Positions 54,526-64,000 of a DNA stretch of 64,000 bases are shown here, in pieces. The first letter of the stretch is position 1, and every line of letters starts with the position of its first letter. This stretch comes from Burkholderiales bacterium (GTDB lineage Bacteria > Pseudomonadota > Gammaproteobacteria > Burkholderiales > SG8-39): NCBI GenBank assembly GCA_026417035.1, contig JAOAEA010000002.1:1-64000 (forward strand). The letters are read 5' to 3'. A program made the position numbers and the translations under genes. The notes beneath the pieces are model-generated. The model was not told the origin of the DNA. It saw only the letters and a list, made by a program, of their open reading frames with translations, and made no database searches.

Positions 54526-54981
54526 ATGCTGACTGTGATCGCGACCGACCGCGCGCCGACGCCCTTCCTGATGCTCGGCGCGGGCGGCCTGATCCCGTTC
54601 CTCGCGGGCGCGGCCGCCCTCTGGCTCGCGCCGCCCGATGCCAAAGCCGTCGTGCGCGAATGGCTTGCCGCGTACGGGGTGGTCATCCTCGCTTTCGTGG
54701 GCGCGCTCCACTGGGGAATCGTCGCGCAGGTCCGGCAGGCGCCGGCGGCCTCGGTCTGGGTCGCGGCGGGCTGGGGCGTCGTCCCGGCGCTGGTCGCCTG
54801 GGTCGCGCTCGCGATCGATCCGGCCACGACGCTCGTCGTCCTCGCCGGCATGTTCGCGTTGCAGCTCGCGATGGACCGCTGGCTGGCGCGGAACTTCCCC
54901 GTGGCGGGCTGGTTCCTGCGCCTGCGCGCCGGCCTCACCGCGGTCGTGGTGGCGGCCCTCGCCGCCGGCGCGCTCGCCTGA
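54526..54981 (+). CDS. DUF3429 family membrane protein
   Basis: From ATG 54526, with a G-rich ribosome-binding site, 151 residues follow. Five hydrophobic segments: about 12-34 ([21 protein letters not shown]), 47-66 ([16 protein letters not shown]), 75-95, 97-113 and 130-150. [13 protein letters not shown] is the DUF3429 signature. The family's role is unknown. It is convergent with the large GGDEF/EAL gene, ten bases apart. Confidence 0.85.
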   Translation: MLTVIATDRAPTPFLMLGAGGLIPFLAGAAALWLAPPDAKAVVREWLAAYGVVILAFVGALHWGIVAQVRQAPAASVWVAAGWGVVPALVAWVALAIDPATTLVVLAGMFALQLAMDRWLARNFPVAGWFLRLRAGLTAVVVAALAAGALA

Positions 54982-54991
54982 AGAGGTCGCC

Positions 54992-57900
54992 TCAGACCGG
55001 GCCGAGCACGCCGTGCGCGCCGAAGAGCCGCTCGGCTTCGGCGGCCGGGAGCGGCTTGCAGAAGAGGTAGCCCTGCACCTCGTCGCAGCCGTGCGCGGCG
55101 AGGAACTCGAGCTGCTGCTCGTTCTCCACGCCTTCGGCCACGACCCGCAGCCGCAGGCTCTTCGACATCGAGATGATCGCGCGGGTGATCGCGGCGCCGT
55201 CGGCGTCGCCGGGGACGTTGCGCACGAACGAGCGGTCGATCTTCACCCGGTCGATCGCGAAGCGCTTGAGGTAGGAGAGGCTCGAGTAGCCCACGCCGAA
55301 GTCGTCGATCGCGATCTGCACGCCGAGCGCCGCGAGCGCGTCGAGCGCGGCGGCCGCCGCGTCGAACTGCTCGATCAGCGTGTGCTCGGTCACCTCGATC
55401 TCGAGGAGCTGCGGCGCGAGCCCGGTGCGCGCGAGGATCCCCCGCACCGCGTCGGCGAAGTCGCGCTCGCGGAACTGGCGCGCCGACAGGTTCACCGAGA
55501 TCGGCACGGCCGGGTAGCCCTCGGCCTGCCAGCGCCGCGCCTGGGTGCAGGCCTCGCCGAGCGCCCAGTGGCCGATCTGGTGGATGAGGCCGGTCTCCTC
55601 CGCGATCGTCACGAACGCGCCGGGCGGCAGCAGCCCGCGGCTCGGGTGGCGCCAGCGCACCAGCGCCTCCATCGCCCGCACGCGGCGCGAGTCGAGCTCG
55701 ACGATCGGCTGGTAGAAGAGCTCGAGCTCGCCGCGGCGCAGGGCGGCGCGGAGCTCCGTCTCCACCGCGAGGCGCCGGTTGGCCGCCGCGTTCATCGTCG
55801 CCGCGAAGAACTGGAAGCCGTTCCGGCCGCCCTCCTTGACGTGGTACATGGCCGTGTCGGCGTTGCGCATGAGCGCGTCGATGCCGTCGGCGTCGTCGGG
55901 GTACACGCTGATGCCGATCGAGCCGGACACGTACAGCTCGCGGCCGTCGATGGTGAACGGCGGCCCGATGCGCTCGAGGAGGTGCTGCGCGACGGTCGCG
56001 GCGTCGCCGCCGGCCTTGATGTTCGCGAGCACGATCACGAACTCGTCGCCGCCGAGCCGGCACACCGTGTCGCCCGCGCGCAGCGCGCCGGTCAGGCGCT
56101 CGGCCACCTGCGCGAGCAGCTGGTCGCCGACGAGGTGCCCGAGGGAGTCGTTGATGGTCTTGAAGCGGTCGAGGTCGAGGAACATCACCGCGACCTTGGT
56201 GCGGTTGCGCACCGCGAAGGCGAGCGCCTGCCGCAGCCGGTCCTGCAGGAGGTGGCGGTTCGGCAGCCCGGTGAGCGTGTCGTGGTGCGCGAGGCGCCGC
56301 AGCTGGTCCTCGGCGGCGCGCCGCTGCGAGGCTTCCAGGGCGAGCGCGATCATCACCGCGATGCCGGAGGCGAAGTCCACGTCCTCGGCCTGCCAGACGC
56401 GGCGCGCGCGCAGCGACTCGATGCAGACCACGCCCACCACCTGCCCGTCGAGCCACACCGGGATGTCGATCGTGGAGCGCACGCTGCAGGGCACGAGGTA
56501 AGCCTCGGCGAGCGAGGCGGTGGCCGGGTGCGCGAGCGCGTCCTCCGCGACGATCACCTGCTTCGCGCGCAGCGCCTCGAAGTAGGGCGCGTGGTCCTCG
56601 GCGTCCAGGGCGTGCGCGCCGACGCTCGAGAGCACCGGCCCGCGGTCCGCGAAGTACTGCCGCTCGCACACGATGCGCCGCCCCTCGCGCGTCGCGCGCC
56701 AGAAGCTCGCGCAGTCGATGTCGAGCGTCTGCACCGCGGTGCCGAGGATGCGGTCGACGGTCTTCTCGAAATCGCCCTTGTCGAGCTGCGCGAGCTCGAG
56801 CAGGCGGTTGCGGTGGAAGGCGAGCCGGTCGTTGTGCTCGCGCAGCCGCTCCTCCGCGAGGCGCCGCTCGCTGATCTCGTTCTCGAGCGCGGCGTTCTTG
56901 CGCTGGATGTCGGCGGTGCGCTCGCGCACGTGCTGCTCGAGCTCGTCGCGCGCCCGGGCGAGCGCGGCCTGCGCCTCGCGCTGCGCCGTGACGTCCTGGG
57001 TGATCCAGATCGAGCCGCTCTCGGGCTCGCCGGGGGTCACCAGCCGGCCCGAGAGCCGCACCCAGATGCGCTCGCCGCGCTTGGTGCGCCAGCGGACCTC
57101 CGTCTCGATCTGGCGCCCGTCCATCATCACCGGCAGCACCGCCTGGCGGAAGCGCTGGTAGTCGGCCTCGGACTCGAAGCCGCGCCCGCCGCCCTCGCCG
57201 ACGAGCTCGGCCGGCTCGTAGCCGAGGATCTCCGCGTAGCGCCGGTTGCACCGCTCGATCACCCCGCCGCGCAGGAACACGATGCCCACCGTGGCGTTGG
57301 CGAGGATCAGCTCGAGCTCGGCGAGCGTCGCCTGCAGGCTCTCGGCGGCGCGCCGCTCCTCGGTGACGTCGTCCACGATCCAGACCGTGCCGCCGGTGGG
57401 GACGTCCGGGTCGATCGCCTGCGCCGACACGCGGCACCACAGCGGCGACCCGTCGCGCCGACGGAACTCGAACTCGGCGTGATAGGGGCGCCCGAGGCCG
57501 AGCGTCGGCCCCGCGAGCCGGCCCATCAGGGCGTACGACTCCTCGCTCGGGTAGAAGATCGACCCGGGCTGGCCGAGGAGCTCCTCGGGCGCGTAGCCGA
57601 AGAGCTCCGCGAGCCTGCGGTTGCAGCGCATGACGCGCTGGTCGCGCATGAACACCACGCCCACCGAGGCGTTGTCGAGGATCGCCTGCTGCTCGCGGTG
57701 CGCCGCGGCGAGCGCCTGCTCGGCGCGCTTGCGGTCGGTGATGTCGCGCACGGTCCAGATCGTCTGCGAGCCGCTGCCGGAGCCGGCCGGCTGCGCGTCG
57801 ACCTCGGCCCAGAACAGGCTGCCGTCGCGGCGCCGCGCCTCGATCTCCGCGTGGTAGGGCTCGCCGCGGGCGAAGCGCAGCCGCGCGGCGTGCTCGGCCG

Positions 57901-58468
57901 ACACGTACGCCCCGGGCGAGGCGAAGAGCGTCGCGAGCGGCCGGCCGGCGAGCGCGGCCGGCGCGTAGCCGAACGTCTCGGCGAGCCGCGCGTTGAGCCG
58001 CACGATCTCGCCGCCCTGCGCGAACAGGATGCCGACGAGCGCGTTGTCGAGGAGCGCCTTGTGCTCCGCGAGCATCTCGGAGAGGCGCCGCTCGACGCCC
58101 GCGACGCCGGTCACGTCCACGAGCGAGCAGATCGCGTACGAGCCCTCGGCGGTCTCGAGCCGCCGCGCCGCCACGAGAGCTTCGAGAGCCGAACCGTCGT
58201 CGCGGACGAGCGTCCAGTGGCCGGGCGCGCCCGCGCCGCTGGCGAGGCTCGACCGGAACACGCGCAGCGCCGCCTCGCGCGCCGCCGGCGGGAAGAGATC
58301 GGTGAACGGCCGGCCGGCGAGCGCCGCCGCGTCGTACCCGAGCGCGGTCGCGAACGCCTGGTTCACCCGCAGCAGCGTCCCCTCGAGGTCCACGACCGCG
58401 AGGCCGGTCCCGGCGAGGTCGAACGCGTCGACGAGCAGACGTTCCGGGAGCGGGGGCGCGAGATGCAT
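54992..58468 (-). CDS. Diguanylate cyclase/phosphodiesterase with four PAS domains and a GAF domain
   Basis: The product is 1158 residues from ATG 58468. Domains in order: four PAS (about 10-125, 130-250, 260-380, 385-505), a coiled coil (505-560), GAF (570-715), GGDEF (730-890) with the intact GGDEF at 806-810, and EAL (905-1150) with EAL at 934-936 and [16 protein letters not shown] later. There is no membrane segment, so it is a soluble sensor of cyclic di-GMP turnover. Both catalytic motifs are intact, so it may be bifunctional or regulated by ligand. PAS cofactors cannot be told. It is convergent with the DUF3429 gene and divergent from the hydroxylase genes. Confidence 0.95.
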   Translation of the reverse strand: MHLAPPLPERLLVDAFDLAGTGLAVVDLEGTLLRVNQAFATALGYDAAALAGRPFTDLFPPAAREAALRVFRSSLASGAGAPGHWTLVRDDGSALEALVAARRLETAEGSYAICSLVDVTGVAGVERRLSEMLAEHKALLDNALVGILFAQGGEIVRLNARLAETFGYAPAALAGRPLATLFASPGAYVSAEHAARLRFARGEPYHAEIEARRRDGSLFWAEVDAQPAGSGSGSQTIWTVRDITDRKRAEQALAAAHREQQAILDNASVGVVFMRDQRVMRCNRRLAELFGYAPEELLGQPGSIFYPSEESYALMGRLAGPTLGLGRPYHAEFEFRRRDGSPLWCRVSAQAIDPDVPTGGTVWIVDDVTEERRAAESLQATLAELELILANATVGIVFLRGGVIERCNRRYAEILGYEPAELVGEGGGRGFESEADYQRFRQAVLPVMMDGRQIETEVRWRTKRGERIWVRLSGRLVTPGEPESGSIWITQDVTAQREAQAALARARDELEQHVRERTADIQRKNAALENEISERRLAEERLREHNDRLAFHRNRLLELAQLDKGDFEKTVDRILGTAVQTLDIDCASFWRATREGRRIVCERQYFADRGPVLSSVGAHALDAEDHAPYFEALRAKQVIVAEDALAHPATASLAEAYLVPCSVRSTIDIPVWLDGQVVGVVCIESLRARRVWQAEDVDFASGIAVMIALALEASQRRAAEDQLRRLAHHDTLTGLPNRHLLQDRLRQALAFAVRNRTKVAVMFLDLDRFKTINDSLGHLVGDQLLAQVAERLTGALRAGDTVCRLGGDEFVIVLANIKAGGDAATVAQHLLERIGPPFTIDGRELYVSGSIGISVYPDDADGIDALMRNADTAMYHVKEGGRNGFQFFAATMNAAANRRLAVETELRAALRRGELELFYQPIVELDSRRVRAMEALVRWRHPSRGLLPPGAFVTIAEETGLIHQIGHWALGEACTQARRWQAEGYPAVPISVNLSARQFRERDFADAVRGILARTGLAPQLLEIEVTEHTLIEQFDAAAAALDALAALGVQIAIDDFGVGYSSLSYLKRFAIDRVKIDRSFVRNVPGDADGAAITRAIISMSKSLRLRVVAEGVENEQQLEFLAAHGCDEVQGYLFCKPLPAAEAERLFGAHGVLGPV

Positions 58469-58571
58469 CGGACGATTATATCGACGGGTCTCGCGCGCCC
58501 TCGGGCGGGCGCGTGGCGCGCAGGCAATAGTGCGGATACCATGCCGCGTCGCCATCCCGGGGCCCGGCCCG

Positions 58572-59039
58572 ATGACCGAATTCGACCTGAACGGCAGGCG
58601 CGTCCGTCCCGACGCCAGCCCCGACATGCCGTTGCTCTGGGTGCTGCGCGACCGGCTCGGCCTCACCGGAACCAAGTACGGTTGCGGCATCGCCCTCTGC
58701 GGCGCCTGTACCGTCCTCGTCGACGGGCAGCCGGCGCGCTCCTGCGTGACGCCGCTCGGCGCGGTGGCCGGCAGTCGCGTGACGACCATCGAGGGCCTCT
58801 CCGCCGGGCAGTCCGACCGGGTGTCGCGCGCGGTGCAGGACGCGTGGATGCGGCTCGACGTCGTGCAATGCGGCTACTGTCAGTCCGGCCAGATCCTCGC
58901 CGCCGTGGCGCTCCTGCGCGCGAAGCGGCGGCCGACCGACGCGGAGATCGACGGCGCGCTCGCCGGCAACGTCTGCCGCTGCGCGACCTATCAGCGCATC
59001 CGCGCCGCGATCAAGGACGCCGCGAGGGTGCTGGGGTGA
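58572..59039 (+). CDS. iorA: Molybdenum hydroxylase [2Fe-2S] subunit (isoquinoline 1-oxidoreductase alpha-like)
   Basis: The 155-residue protein has the plant-type cluster motif [20 protein letters not shown] (three of its four cysteines, near 38-46, with the fourth in SCVTPLGAV) and the second cluster's cysteines in QCGYCQSGQ near 100 and [11 protein letters not shown] near 134. It passes electrons from the molybdenum site of the large subunit. No FAD subunit is encoded, as in isoquinoline 1-oxidoreductase and membrane-bound aldehyde dehydrogenases. Its stop overlaps the next start (GTGA). The symbol iorA reflects the family, not proven substrate. Confidence 0.9.
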   Translation: MTEFDLNGRRVRPDASPDMPLLWVLRDRLGLTGTKYGCGIALCGACTVLVDGQPARSCVTPLGAVAGSRVTTIEGLSAGQSDRVSRAVQDAWMRLDVVQCGYCQSGQILAAVALLRAKRRPTDAEIDGALAGNVCRCATYQRIRAAIKDAARVLG

Positions 59040-61261
59040 GGGCCCCCGCGTTGCAGGGCGTGGCGATCGTCAACGCGAGCCGCCGGGGATTCCTCAAGGC
59101 CGGGGTGGGCCTCACGCTCGTGGTGGTCGCGGGCGGTGCCGCCGCGCAGGCGGGGCCCGGGAAGGCGGGCCGGGCGAACGCCGCGGCGCCGTTCGTGCCG
59201 AACGCCTTCGTGCGCATCGGCACGGACGGCTCCGTGACGGTGATCGCGAAGCACCTCGAGATGGGCCAGGGCGCCTACGCCGGGCTCGCGACGCTCGTCG
59301 CGGAGGAGCTCGATGCCGCATGGCCGCAGGTGCACGTCGAAGGCGCGCCGGCGGACGCGAGCCGCTACAACAACCTCTTCTGGGGTCCGGCGCAGGGCAC
59401 CGGCGGCTCGACGGCCATCGCGAACTCGTTCGACCAACTGCGGCAGGCCGGCGCGGCGGCGCGCGCCATGCTCGTCGCGGCGGCGGCGAACCGCTGGGGC
59501 GTCCCGGCCGGGCAGGTCAGCGTCGCGAAAGGCATCGTGTCGCACCCGCCGTCCGGCCGCCGGGCGACGTTCGGGGAGCTCGCGGCCGCTGCGGCGCGGC
59601 TGCCGGTCCCGCGCGAGGTGAAGCTCAAGGATCCGCAGGACTACGTCTTCATCGGCAGGCGGGCGCCGCGCCTCGACAGCGGTCCGAAGACGAACGGCCG
59701 CGCGATCTTCACGCAGGACCTGCGGCTGCCGCGCATGCTGACGGCGCTCGTCGCGCATCCGCCGCGCTTCGGCGCGCGGGTGAGATCGTTCGATGCGGCG
59801 AAGGCGAGGGCGGTCGCCGGCGTCGCCGACGTCGTCGCGATTCCGTCCGGCGTCGCCGTCGTGGCGCGGGACTTCTGGACGGCGAAGACGGCGCGCGACG
59901 CGCTCGGGATCGAGTGGGACGAGGCCGCCGCCTTCCGGCTCGGCTCGGCGGAGATCGTGGCCGAATACCGGCGCCTCGCGGCGACGCCCGGCGCGCGGGC
60001 TCGCCGCGACGGCGACCCGGCGGCTGCGCTCGCCGCAGCCGCGCGCCGCTTCGAGGCCGAGTACGAGTTCCCGTATCTCGCACACGCCGCGATGGAGCCG
60101 ATGAATTGCGTCGTCCAACTCGGTCCGGGCGGCTGCGAGATCTGGAACGGCGCGCAGATGCAGACGGGCGACCAGCGCGCCGTGGCGGCGGCGCTCGGGC
60201 TCGCGCCGCACCAGGTGAAGATCAACATGCTGTTCGCGGGTGGCAGCTTCGGCCGGCGCGCGAACCCGGGCGCCGACTATGTGCTCGAGGCGGCCGAGAT
60301 CGCGAAGGCGCTCGCCGGCGGGCCCCACGCGGGCCGCCCGGTGAAGCTCGTCTGGACGCGCGAGGACGACATGCGTGCGGGCTGGTACCGGCCGCTCTTC
60401 GTGCACCGCCTCGAGGCCGGGCTCGACGCGCACGGCGACATCGTCGCCTGGCAGCATCGGCTGGTGGGCCAGTCGATCCTCGCGGGCACTCCCTTCGCGG
60501 GCGCGCTGGTGAAGGACGGGATCGACGTCACGTCGGTGGAGGGCGCGAGCACGTTGCCTTACGCCATCCCGAACCTCGGCGTCGAGCTGCACTCGCCGAA
60601 GCTCCCGGTGCCGGTGCAGTGGTGGCGCTCGGTCGGCTCCACGCACACGGCCTACTCCACCGAGACGTTCCTCGACGAGCTCGCCAGCGCAGCCGGCAGG
60701 GATCCGGTCGAGCTGCGCCGGCGGCTCCTCGACAAGCATCCCCGGCACAAGGCGGTGCTCGAGCTCGCCGCGCAGCGTGCGCGGTGGGGAACGCCGCTCG
60801 CGCCCGGTGAGGCCGGCGAGCGCCGCGGCCGCGGCGTCGCGGTCCACGAGTCCTTCAACACCTTCGTCGCGCAGGTGGCGGAAGTGACGGTGCGCGCCGA
60901 CGGCTCGCTCCGCGTGGACCGCGTGGTCTGCGCGTTGGACTGCGGGCTCGCCATCAACCCCGACAACATTGCCGCCCAGGTGGAGGGCGGGATCGGCTAT
61001 GGGCTCGCCGCGGCACTCCACGGCGCGATCACGCTCGCTGCCGGGATCGTCGAGCAATCCAACTTCCACGACTACCGGCCGCTGCGCATCGACGAGATGC
61101 CCGCCGTCGAGACGCACATCGTCGCCTCCGCCGAGCCGCCGACCGGCGTCGGCGAACCCGCCACTCCCGTTATCGCGCCGGCGGTGGCCAATGCCGTCGC
61201 AGCCGCCACGGGCAAGCGCCTGCGCAGGCTCCCGTTCGAAGGGGAGGCGCTGAGGGCCTGA
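59036..61261 (+). CDS. iorB: Molybdenum hydroxylase large subunit with Tat signal (isoquinoline 1-oxidoreductase beta-like)
   Basis: From GTG 59036, with GAGG seven bases upstream, 741 residues follow. The N-terminus [22 protein letters not shown] is a twin-arginine signal, so the folded enzyme with its cofactor is exported. The body has [73 protein letters not shown] and, near the end, [20 protein letters not shown] with the catalytic glutamate region. It oxidises N-heterocycles or aldehydes at molybdopterin cytosine dinucleotide. No cytochrome c subunit or XdhC-like chaperone follows. Confidence 0.92.
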   Translation: MRAPALQGVAIVNASRRGFLKAGVGLTLVVVAGGAAAQAGPGKAGRANAAAPFVPNAFVRIGTDGSVTVIAKHLEMGQGAYAGLATLVAEELDAAWPQVHVEGAPADASRYNNLFWGPAQGTGGSTAIANSFDQLRQAGAAARAMLVAAAANRWGVPAGQVSVAKGIVSHPPSGRRATFGELAAAAARLPVPREVKLKDPQDYVFIGRRAPRLDSGPKTNGRAIFTQDLRLPRMLTALVAHPPRFGARVRSFDAAKARAVAGVADVVAIPSGVAVVARDFWTAKTARDALGIEWDEAAAFRLGSAEIVAEYRRLAATPGARARRDGDPAAALAAAARRFEAEYEFPYLAHAAMEPMNCVVQLGPGGCEIWNGAQMQTGDQRAVAAALGLAPHQVKINMLFAGGSFGRRANPGADYVLEAAEIAKALAGGPHAGRPVKLVWTREDDMRAGWYRPLFVHRLEAGLDAHGDIVAWQHRLVGQSILAGTPFAGALVKDGIDVTSVEGASTLPYAIPNLGVELHSPKLPVPVQWWRSVGSTHTAYSTETFLDELASAAGRDPVELRRRLLDKHPRHKAVLELAAQRARWGTPLAPGEAGERRGRGVAVHESFNTFVAQVAEVTVRADGSLRVDRVVCALDCGLAINPDNIAAQVEGGIGYGLAAALHGAITLAAGIVEQSNFHDYRPLRIDEMPAVETHIVASAEPPTGVGEPATPVIAPAVANAVAAATGKRLRRLPFEGEALRA

Positions 61262-61371
61262 GGCTACCGCCGGTGCGGGTCGACAGGGCGGCGCCGGGCG
61301 AGGCATGATGCCGGCCTCCGGGAACGCCCGGGGTTGCAGCAGGGTTTGATCCAGCCAGGAAGGAGAAGGCA

Positions 61372-62235
61372 GTGAACCGATTCGTTCGTGTCGCGGGCGC
61401 CCTCGGGGCGGCGCTCGCGGTTTCCATGCCGGCGGCGGCGCTCGCGCAGGCGCAGCCGAAGGGCGAGTTCCAGCCGCAGGTCGGCCAGGCGGGCAAGGAC
61501 GTCATCTGGGTGCCGACGCCCGACGCGCTCGTCGAGCGCATGCTCACGATGGCGCAGACGACGCCCAACGACTTCGTGATCGATCTGGGCGCGGGCGACG
61601 GGCGCATCGCCATCGCGGCGGCGAAGCGCTTCGGCGCCAGGTCGATGGGCATCGAGTACAACCCGGACATGGTCACCCTCTCGAAGAAGAACGCGGCGAA
61701 GGAGGGCGTCGGCGAGAGGGCCGAGTTCGTGCGCGGCGACATCTTCGAGACCGACTTCTCCAAGGCGACCGTCGTCACGATGTATCTCCTGCCGACGCTC
61801 AACGCCAAGCTGCGGCCGAAGATCCTCGAGATGAAGCCCGGGACGCGCGTCACCTCGCACCAGTTCGACATGGAGGACTGGGAGCCCGACGAGCTCGACG
61901 TCTTCGACGGGCGGCGCGCCTACCTCTGGATCGTGCCCGCGAAGGTGCAGGGCGCCTGGCGGCTGAAGTACCCGGCCGGCGACGGCGCCGCACAGCGCGA
62001 GGTCGCGCTCACCCTCGAGCAGCGCTACCAGAACGTGAAGGGCAGCGTGCGGCTCGGCGAGATCAACGCGGGCATCCGCGAGCCGGCCCTGCGCGGCGAC
62101 GTCATCCGGTTCGCGTTCGTCGACGCCGCGGGCGTGCGCAGGGAGTTCACCGGCAAGGTGTCGGGCAACACCATGGAAGGCACCGTGCGCACCGACGGCG
62201 GCGCGGAAGGGCGCTGGTCCGCGACGCGGAGCTAG
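61372..62235 (+). CDS. SAM methyltransferase-fold protein with N-terminal signal peptide
   Basis: From GTG 61372, with AAGGAG upstream, 287 residues follow. Residues 1-27 form a standard signal peptide (RVAGALGAALAVSMPAAALAQA). Then a class I methyltransferase fold: motif I DLGAGDGR at 71-78, the acidic E95 in SMGIEYNPDM and the GDIFETDFS region near 124. The last 100 residues are a beta-rich domain (ALTLEQRYQNVKGSVRLGEI, FTGKVSGNTMEGTVRTDG). Such proteins occur in other proteobacteria, but SAM is not known to be supplied to the periplasm, so activity there is open. It is followed seven bases later by a lipoprotein hydrolase. Confidence 0.85.
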   Translation: MNRFVRVAGALGAALAVSMPAAALAQAQPKGEFQPQVGQAGKDVIWVPTPDALVERMLTMAQTTPNDFVIDLGAGDGRIAIAAAKRFGARSMGIEYNPDMVTLSKKNAAKEGVGERAEFVRGDIFETDFSKATVVTMYLLPTLNAKLRPKILEMKPGTRVTSHQFDMEDWEPDELDVFDGRRAYLWIVPAKVQGAWRLKYPAGDGAAQREVALTLEQRYQNVKGSVRLGEINAGIREPALRGDVIRFAFVDAAGVRREFTGKVSGNTMEGTVRTDGGAEGRWSATRS

Positions 62236-62242
62236 ATCGCCC

Positions 62243-63151
62243 GTGACCGCGCGAGCGCTCGCGGCATCCGCACTCGCCGCGCTCCTCACCCTCGGCGGCG
62301 CCGGCGGCTGCGCGTACATCGAGACCAAGCAGCGGGAGCTCATCTTCCGGCCGGTCCGCGAGATCCACGCGACGCCCGCCGACCGCGGCATGGCGTACGA
62401 GGACGTGTGGATCCGCGTCGCCGGCGGCGACGCCGGCGAGGCGAAGATCCACGGCTGGTTCGTCCCCGCCGCGCGCAAGGCGCCCGCCGGCGGCGGGCCG
62501 CCGCCCGCGGTGCTCTACCTCCACGGCGTGCGCTGGAGCCTATCCGGCCACCTCTTCCGCATCGCGCGCTGGCGCGAGATGGGCTTCGACGTGCTCGCGA
62601 TCGACTATCGCGGTTTCGGCAGGAGCGACGGCGACCTGCCGTCGGAGGCGCAGACCTACGCCGATGCGCAGGCGGCGTGGGAGTGGCTGAAGGCGCGCGT
62701 GCCCGACGCGTCGCGCCGGGTGGTCTATGGCCACTCGCTCGGCGGCGCGGTGGCGATCGAGCTCGCCTCGCGCAACGCGGATGTGGCTGCGCTCGTCGTC
62801 GAGTCCTCGTTCACGTCGATGCAGGCGATGGCGGCGCGACAGGGCTACGGGTTCCTGCCGGTGTCCCTGGTGCTCACCGAACGCTACGACTCGCTCGCCA
62901 GGATCGCTGCCGTGCGCGCGCCGGTGCTCTTCGTCCACGGCACCGGCGACGGGTTCGTCCCGCCCGAGATGAGCGAGGCGCTCTACGCCGCCGCCAACGA
63001 GCCCAAGCGCCTGCTGCTCGTCGAGGGCGCGAGCCACAGCAACGCGTCCGGGTACGCGTTCGAGCGCTACGCCGCGGCGGTGCGCGAAATCGTCGCCGTG
63101 GGGAGCGGCACGCACAGGGCCTGCCGCGAGGCCGCGCCGGCGTCCTGCTGA
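62243..63151 (+). CDS. Alpha/beta-hydrolase lipoprotein
   Basis: From GTG 62243 the protein has 302 residues. A signal with lipobox (ALLTLGGAGGC, cysteine at 23) makes it a lipoprotein. The hydrolase fold has YLHGVRWSLSGHLFRIARW, VLAIDYRGFGRSDG, nucleophile elbow VYGHSLGGAVAIEL near 168, acid in FVHGTGDGFVP near 232 and histidine in EGASHSNASG near 258. The family (DUF-type serine aminopeptidase/BAAT-like) has unknown substrates. It lies seven bases after the exported methyltransferase-like gene, so the two are probably co-expressed. Confidence 0.88.
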   Translation: MTARALAASALAALLTLGGAGGCAYIETKQRELIFRPVREIHATPADRGMAYEDVWIRVAGGDAGEAKIHGWFVPAARKAPAGGGPPPAVLYLHGVRWSLSGHLFRIARWREMGFDVLAIDYRGFGRSDGDLPSEAQTYADAQAAWEWLKARVPDASRRVVYGHSLGGAVAIELASRNADVAALVVESSFTSMQAMAARQGYGFLPVSLVLTERYDSLARIAAVRAPVLFVHGTGDGFVPPEMSEALYAAANEPKRLLLVEGASHSNASGYAFERYAAAVREIVAVGSGTHRACREAAPASC

Positions 63152-63161
63152 GCGTGCGCCG

Positions 63162-64000
63162 TCACACGACGGCGAGCTCGGTGAGCGGCCGGCCCGCGGC
63201 GATGCGCCCGAACCCGAGCGGCGAGAGGTCGAGCGTGCGGTAGCCGCCGTGCACGACGAGCTCGGCGATCCCCCGGCCGACCGCGGGGGACTGCTGGATG
63301 CCGTGCCCCGAGAAGCCGTTGGCGAGCGCGAAGTTGCCCCACTCCGGGTGGAAACCGACGATGCCGTTCTGGTCGAACGTGTTGAACTCGTAATAGCCCG
63401 CCCACGCGCTCGTCTGCCGCAACGCCTCGAACGCCGGCACGCGCGCGGCGAGCGCCGGCCAGATCACCTCGTCGAACAGCGTGTGGTCCACGTCGAGCGG
63501 CGCGTCGTCCGGGTCGCTGCCCGGATCGGGCGAGACGCCGCAGATGTAGCCGCGGCCTTCCGGGCGGAACCAGACGCCCGACGGGTCCACCACCAGGGGG
63601 CAGGGCACGACCGGCGTCGGGCAGTTGAAGACGAAGACGCAGCGCCGGCGCGCGCGCACCGGGAGGTCGATGCCGAGCCAGCGCGCCACGGCTGCGGCCC
63701 AGGGGCCCGCGGCGTTGACCGCGACGTCGCAATCGAGCGTGGCACCGTCGGCGAGGACGACGCCCGTCACCCGGTGCCGCGACGTCGTGAAGCCCGCCGC
63801 CGAGGCGTCGAGATACCGCGCGCCGAGGGACCGCGCCTTGCGGCGGAAGGCCTGCAGCAGGCCATAGCCGTCGAACCAACCCTCGCCCGAGAGGCCCAGG
63901 GATCCCAGCGCGATGCCGTCGGTGGCGAGCCAGTGGAAGCGGCTGCGCAGCTCGCGCGGCTCGAGCAGCGCCACGTCCACGCCGAGGGCGCGCTGCAGCC
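63162..64000 (-). CDS. FAD-dependent oxidoreductase of the DAO family, N-terminus cut by the window end
   Basis: The frame stays open to the last base, so the N-terminal FAD-binding Rossmann part lies outside the window. About 278 residues are visible: RFHWLATDGIALGSLGLSGEGWFDGYGLLQAFRRKARSLG, VAVNAAGPWAAAVARWLG, PVRARRRCVFVFNCP, and the C-terminal FAD-binding NGFSGHGIQQSPAVGRGIAELVV. This is typical of the FOXRED1/glycine oxidase-like branch of D-amino-acid oxidase family enzymes. The substrate is unknown. It is convergent with the hydrolase. Confidence 0.88.
   Translation of the reverse strand, partial: LQRALGVDVALLEPRELRSRFHWLATDGIALGSLGLSGEGWFDGYGLLQAFRRKARSLGARYLDASAAGFTTSRHRVTGVVLADGATLDCDVAVNAAGPWAAAVARWLGIDLPVRARRRCVFVFNCPTPVVPCPLVVDPSGVWFRPEGRGYICGVSPDPGSDPDDAPLDVDHTLFDEVIWPALAARVPAFEALRQTSAWAGYYEFNTFDQNGIVGFHPEWGNFALANGFSGHGIQQSPAVGRGIAELVVHGGYRTLDLSPLGFGRIAAGRPLTELAVV

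Noticed and set aside
54638-59035. Upstream part of a 2207-codon plus-strand frame ending in the molybdenum hydroxylase.
   Set aside because: Everything before 59036 is antisense to the GGDEF/EAL gene or in another frame of the iron-sulfur subunit. Only the last 741 codons match a protein family.

Overview
The window is a very GC-rich stretch of bacterial chromosome, densely packed with housekeeping genes on both strands. Gene content and order point to a betaproteobacterium, probably Burkholderiales or a relative. The markers are the xseB-ispA-dxs-folE2 cluster, the ribF-ileS-lspA-fkpB-ispH cluster, a pilE-fimT-pilV-pilW-pilX-pilY1 minor pilin operon, a Bug-type solute receptor, YajQ, DarP, PmbA and an Azospirillum-type phenylpyruvate/indolepyruvate decarboxylase. 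This placement is inferred from gene content; no 16S gene is present. I saw no prophage, intact insertion sequence, CRISPR array or replication origin.

Layout. 1-1.4 kb: the 3' end of an NtrC-type sigma-54 activator, a small lipoprotein, and a small membrane-anchored protein behind a near-consensus sigma-54 promoter. 1.6-5.0 kb (minus): thyA, a receiver-Ser/Thr kinase fusion, a DUF2784 membrane protein and a sulfurtransferase. 5.1-9.8 kb (plus): xseB-ispA-dxs-folE2 (isoprenoid and folate precursors), then the first of two tail-to-tail retropepsin-like proteins. 10.5-17.4 kb: an amidotransferase, rhomboid protease, yajQ, a Bmp-like lipoprotein, an FAH-family hydrolase and a TPP decarboxylase. 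17.4-22.6 kb (minus): argD-argF-receptor-argG and a phosphoesterase, with a terminator-like hairpin in the argD leader. 22.8-26.8 kb: a solo ParA, a small protein, a PLP amino-acid decarboxylase and rpsT.

26.9-35.1 kb (plus): murJ, a PEBP protein, then the tightly overlapping ribF-ileS-lspA-fkpB-ispH run. 35.1-42.5 kb (minus): a complete minor pilin/PilY1 operon headed by pilE and closed by a strong terminator. 42.9-45.2 kb: a cysteine-free Fur-family regulator with a palindrome on its own promoter, tRNA-Thr(CGT), and a PilZ-like protein. 45.2-48.4 kb (minus): darP, a DUF3617 protein and mog with start/stop overlaps, then an esterase and an AsmA-like protein. 48.4-54.5 kb: pmbA, a 2OG-Fe(II) oxygenase, and a TRAP transporter whose receptor gene faces its permease genes across a two-way terminator. 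54.2-54.4 kb: a 242-bp non-coding segment bounded by an inverted repeat. 54.5-64 kb: a DUF3429 protein, a four-PAS/GAF/GGDEF/EAL protein, a two-subunit molybdenum hydroxylase with Tat signal, a methyltransferase-fold protein with a signal peptide, a lipoprotein hydrolase, and an FAD oxidoreductase cut by the window end.

The window is mostly ordinary core genome. The points that most merit follow-up are the two retropepsin-like proteins with a GspC/PilP-like N-terminal half, the apparently exported SAM methyltransferase, the receiver-kinase fusion, the argD leader terminator, the receptor gene embedded in the arginine operon, the sigma-54 promoter beside its likely activator, and the inverted-repeat element near 54.3 kb.
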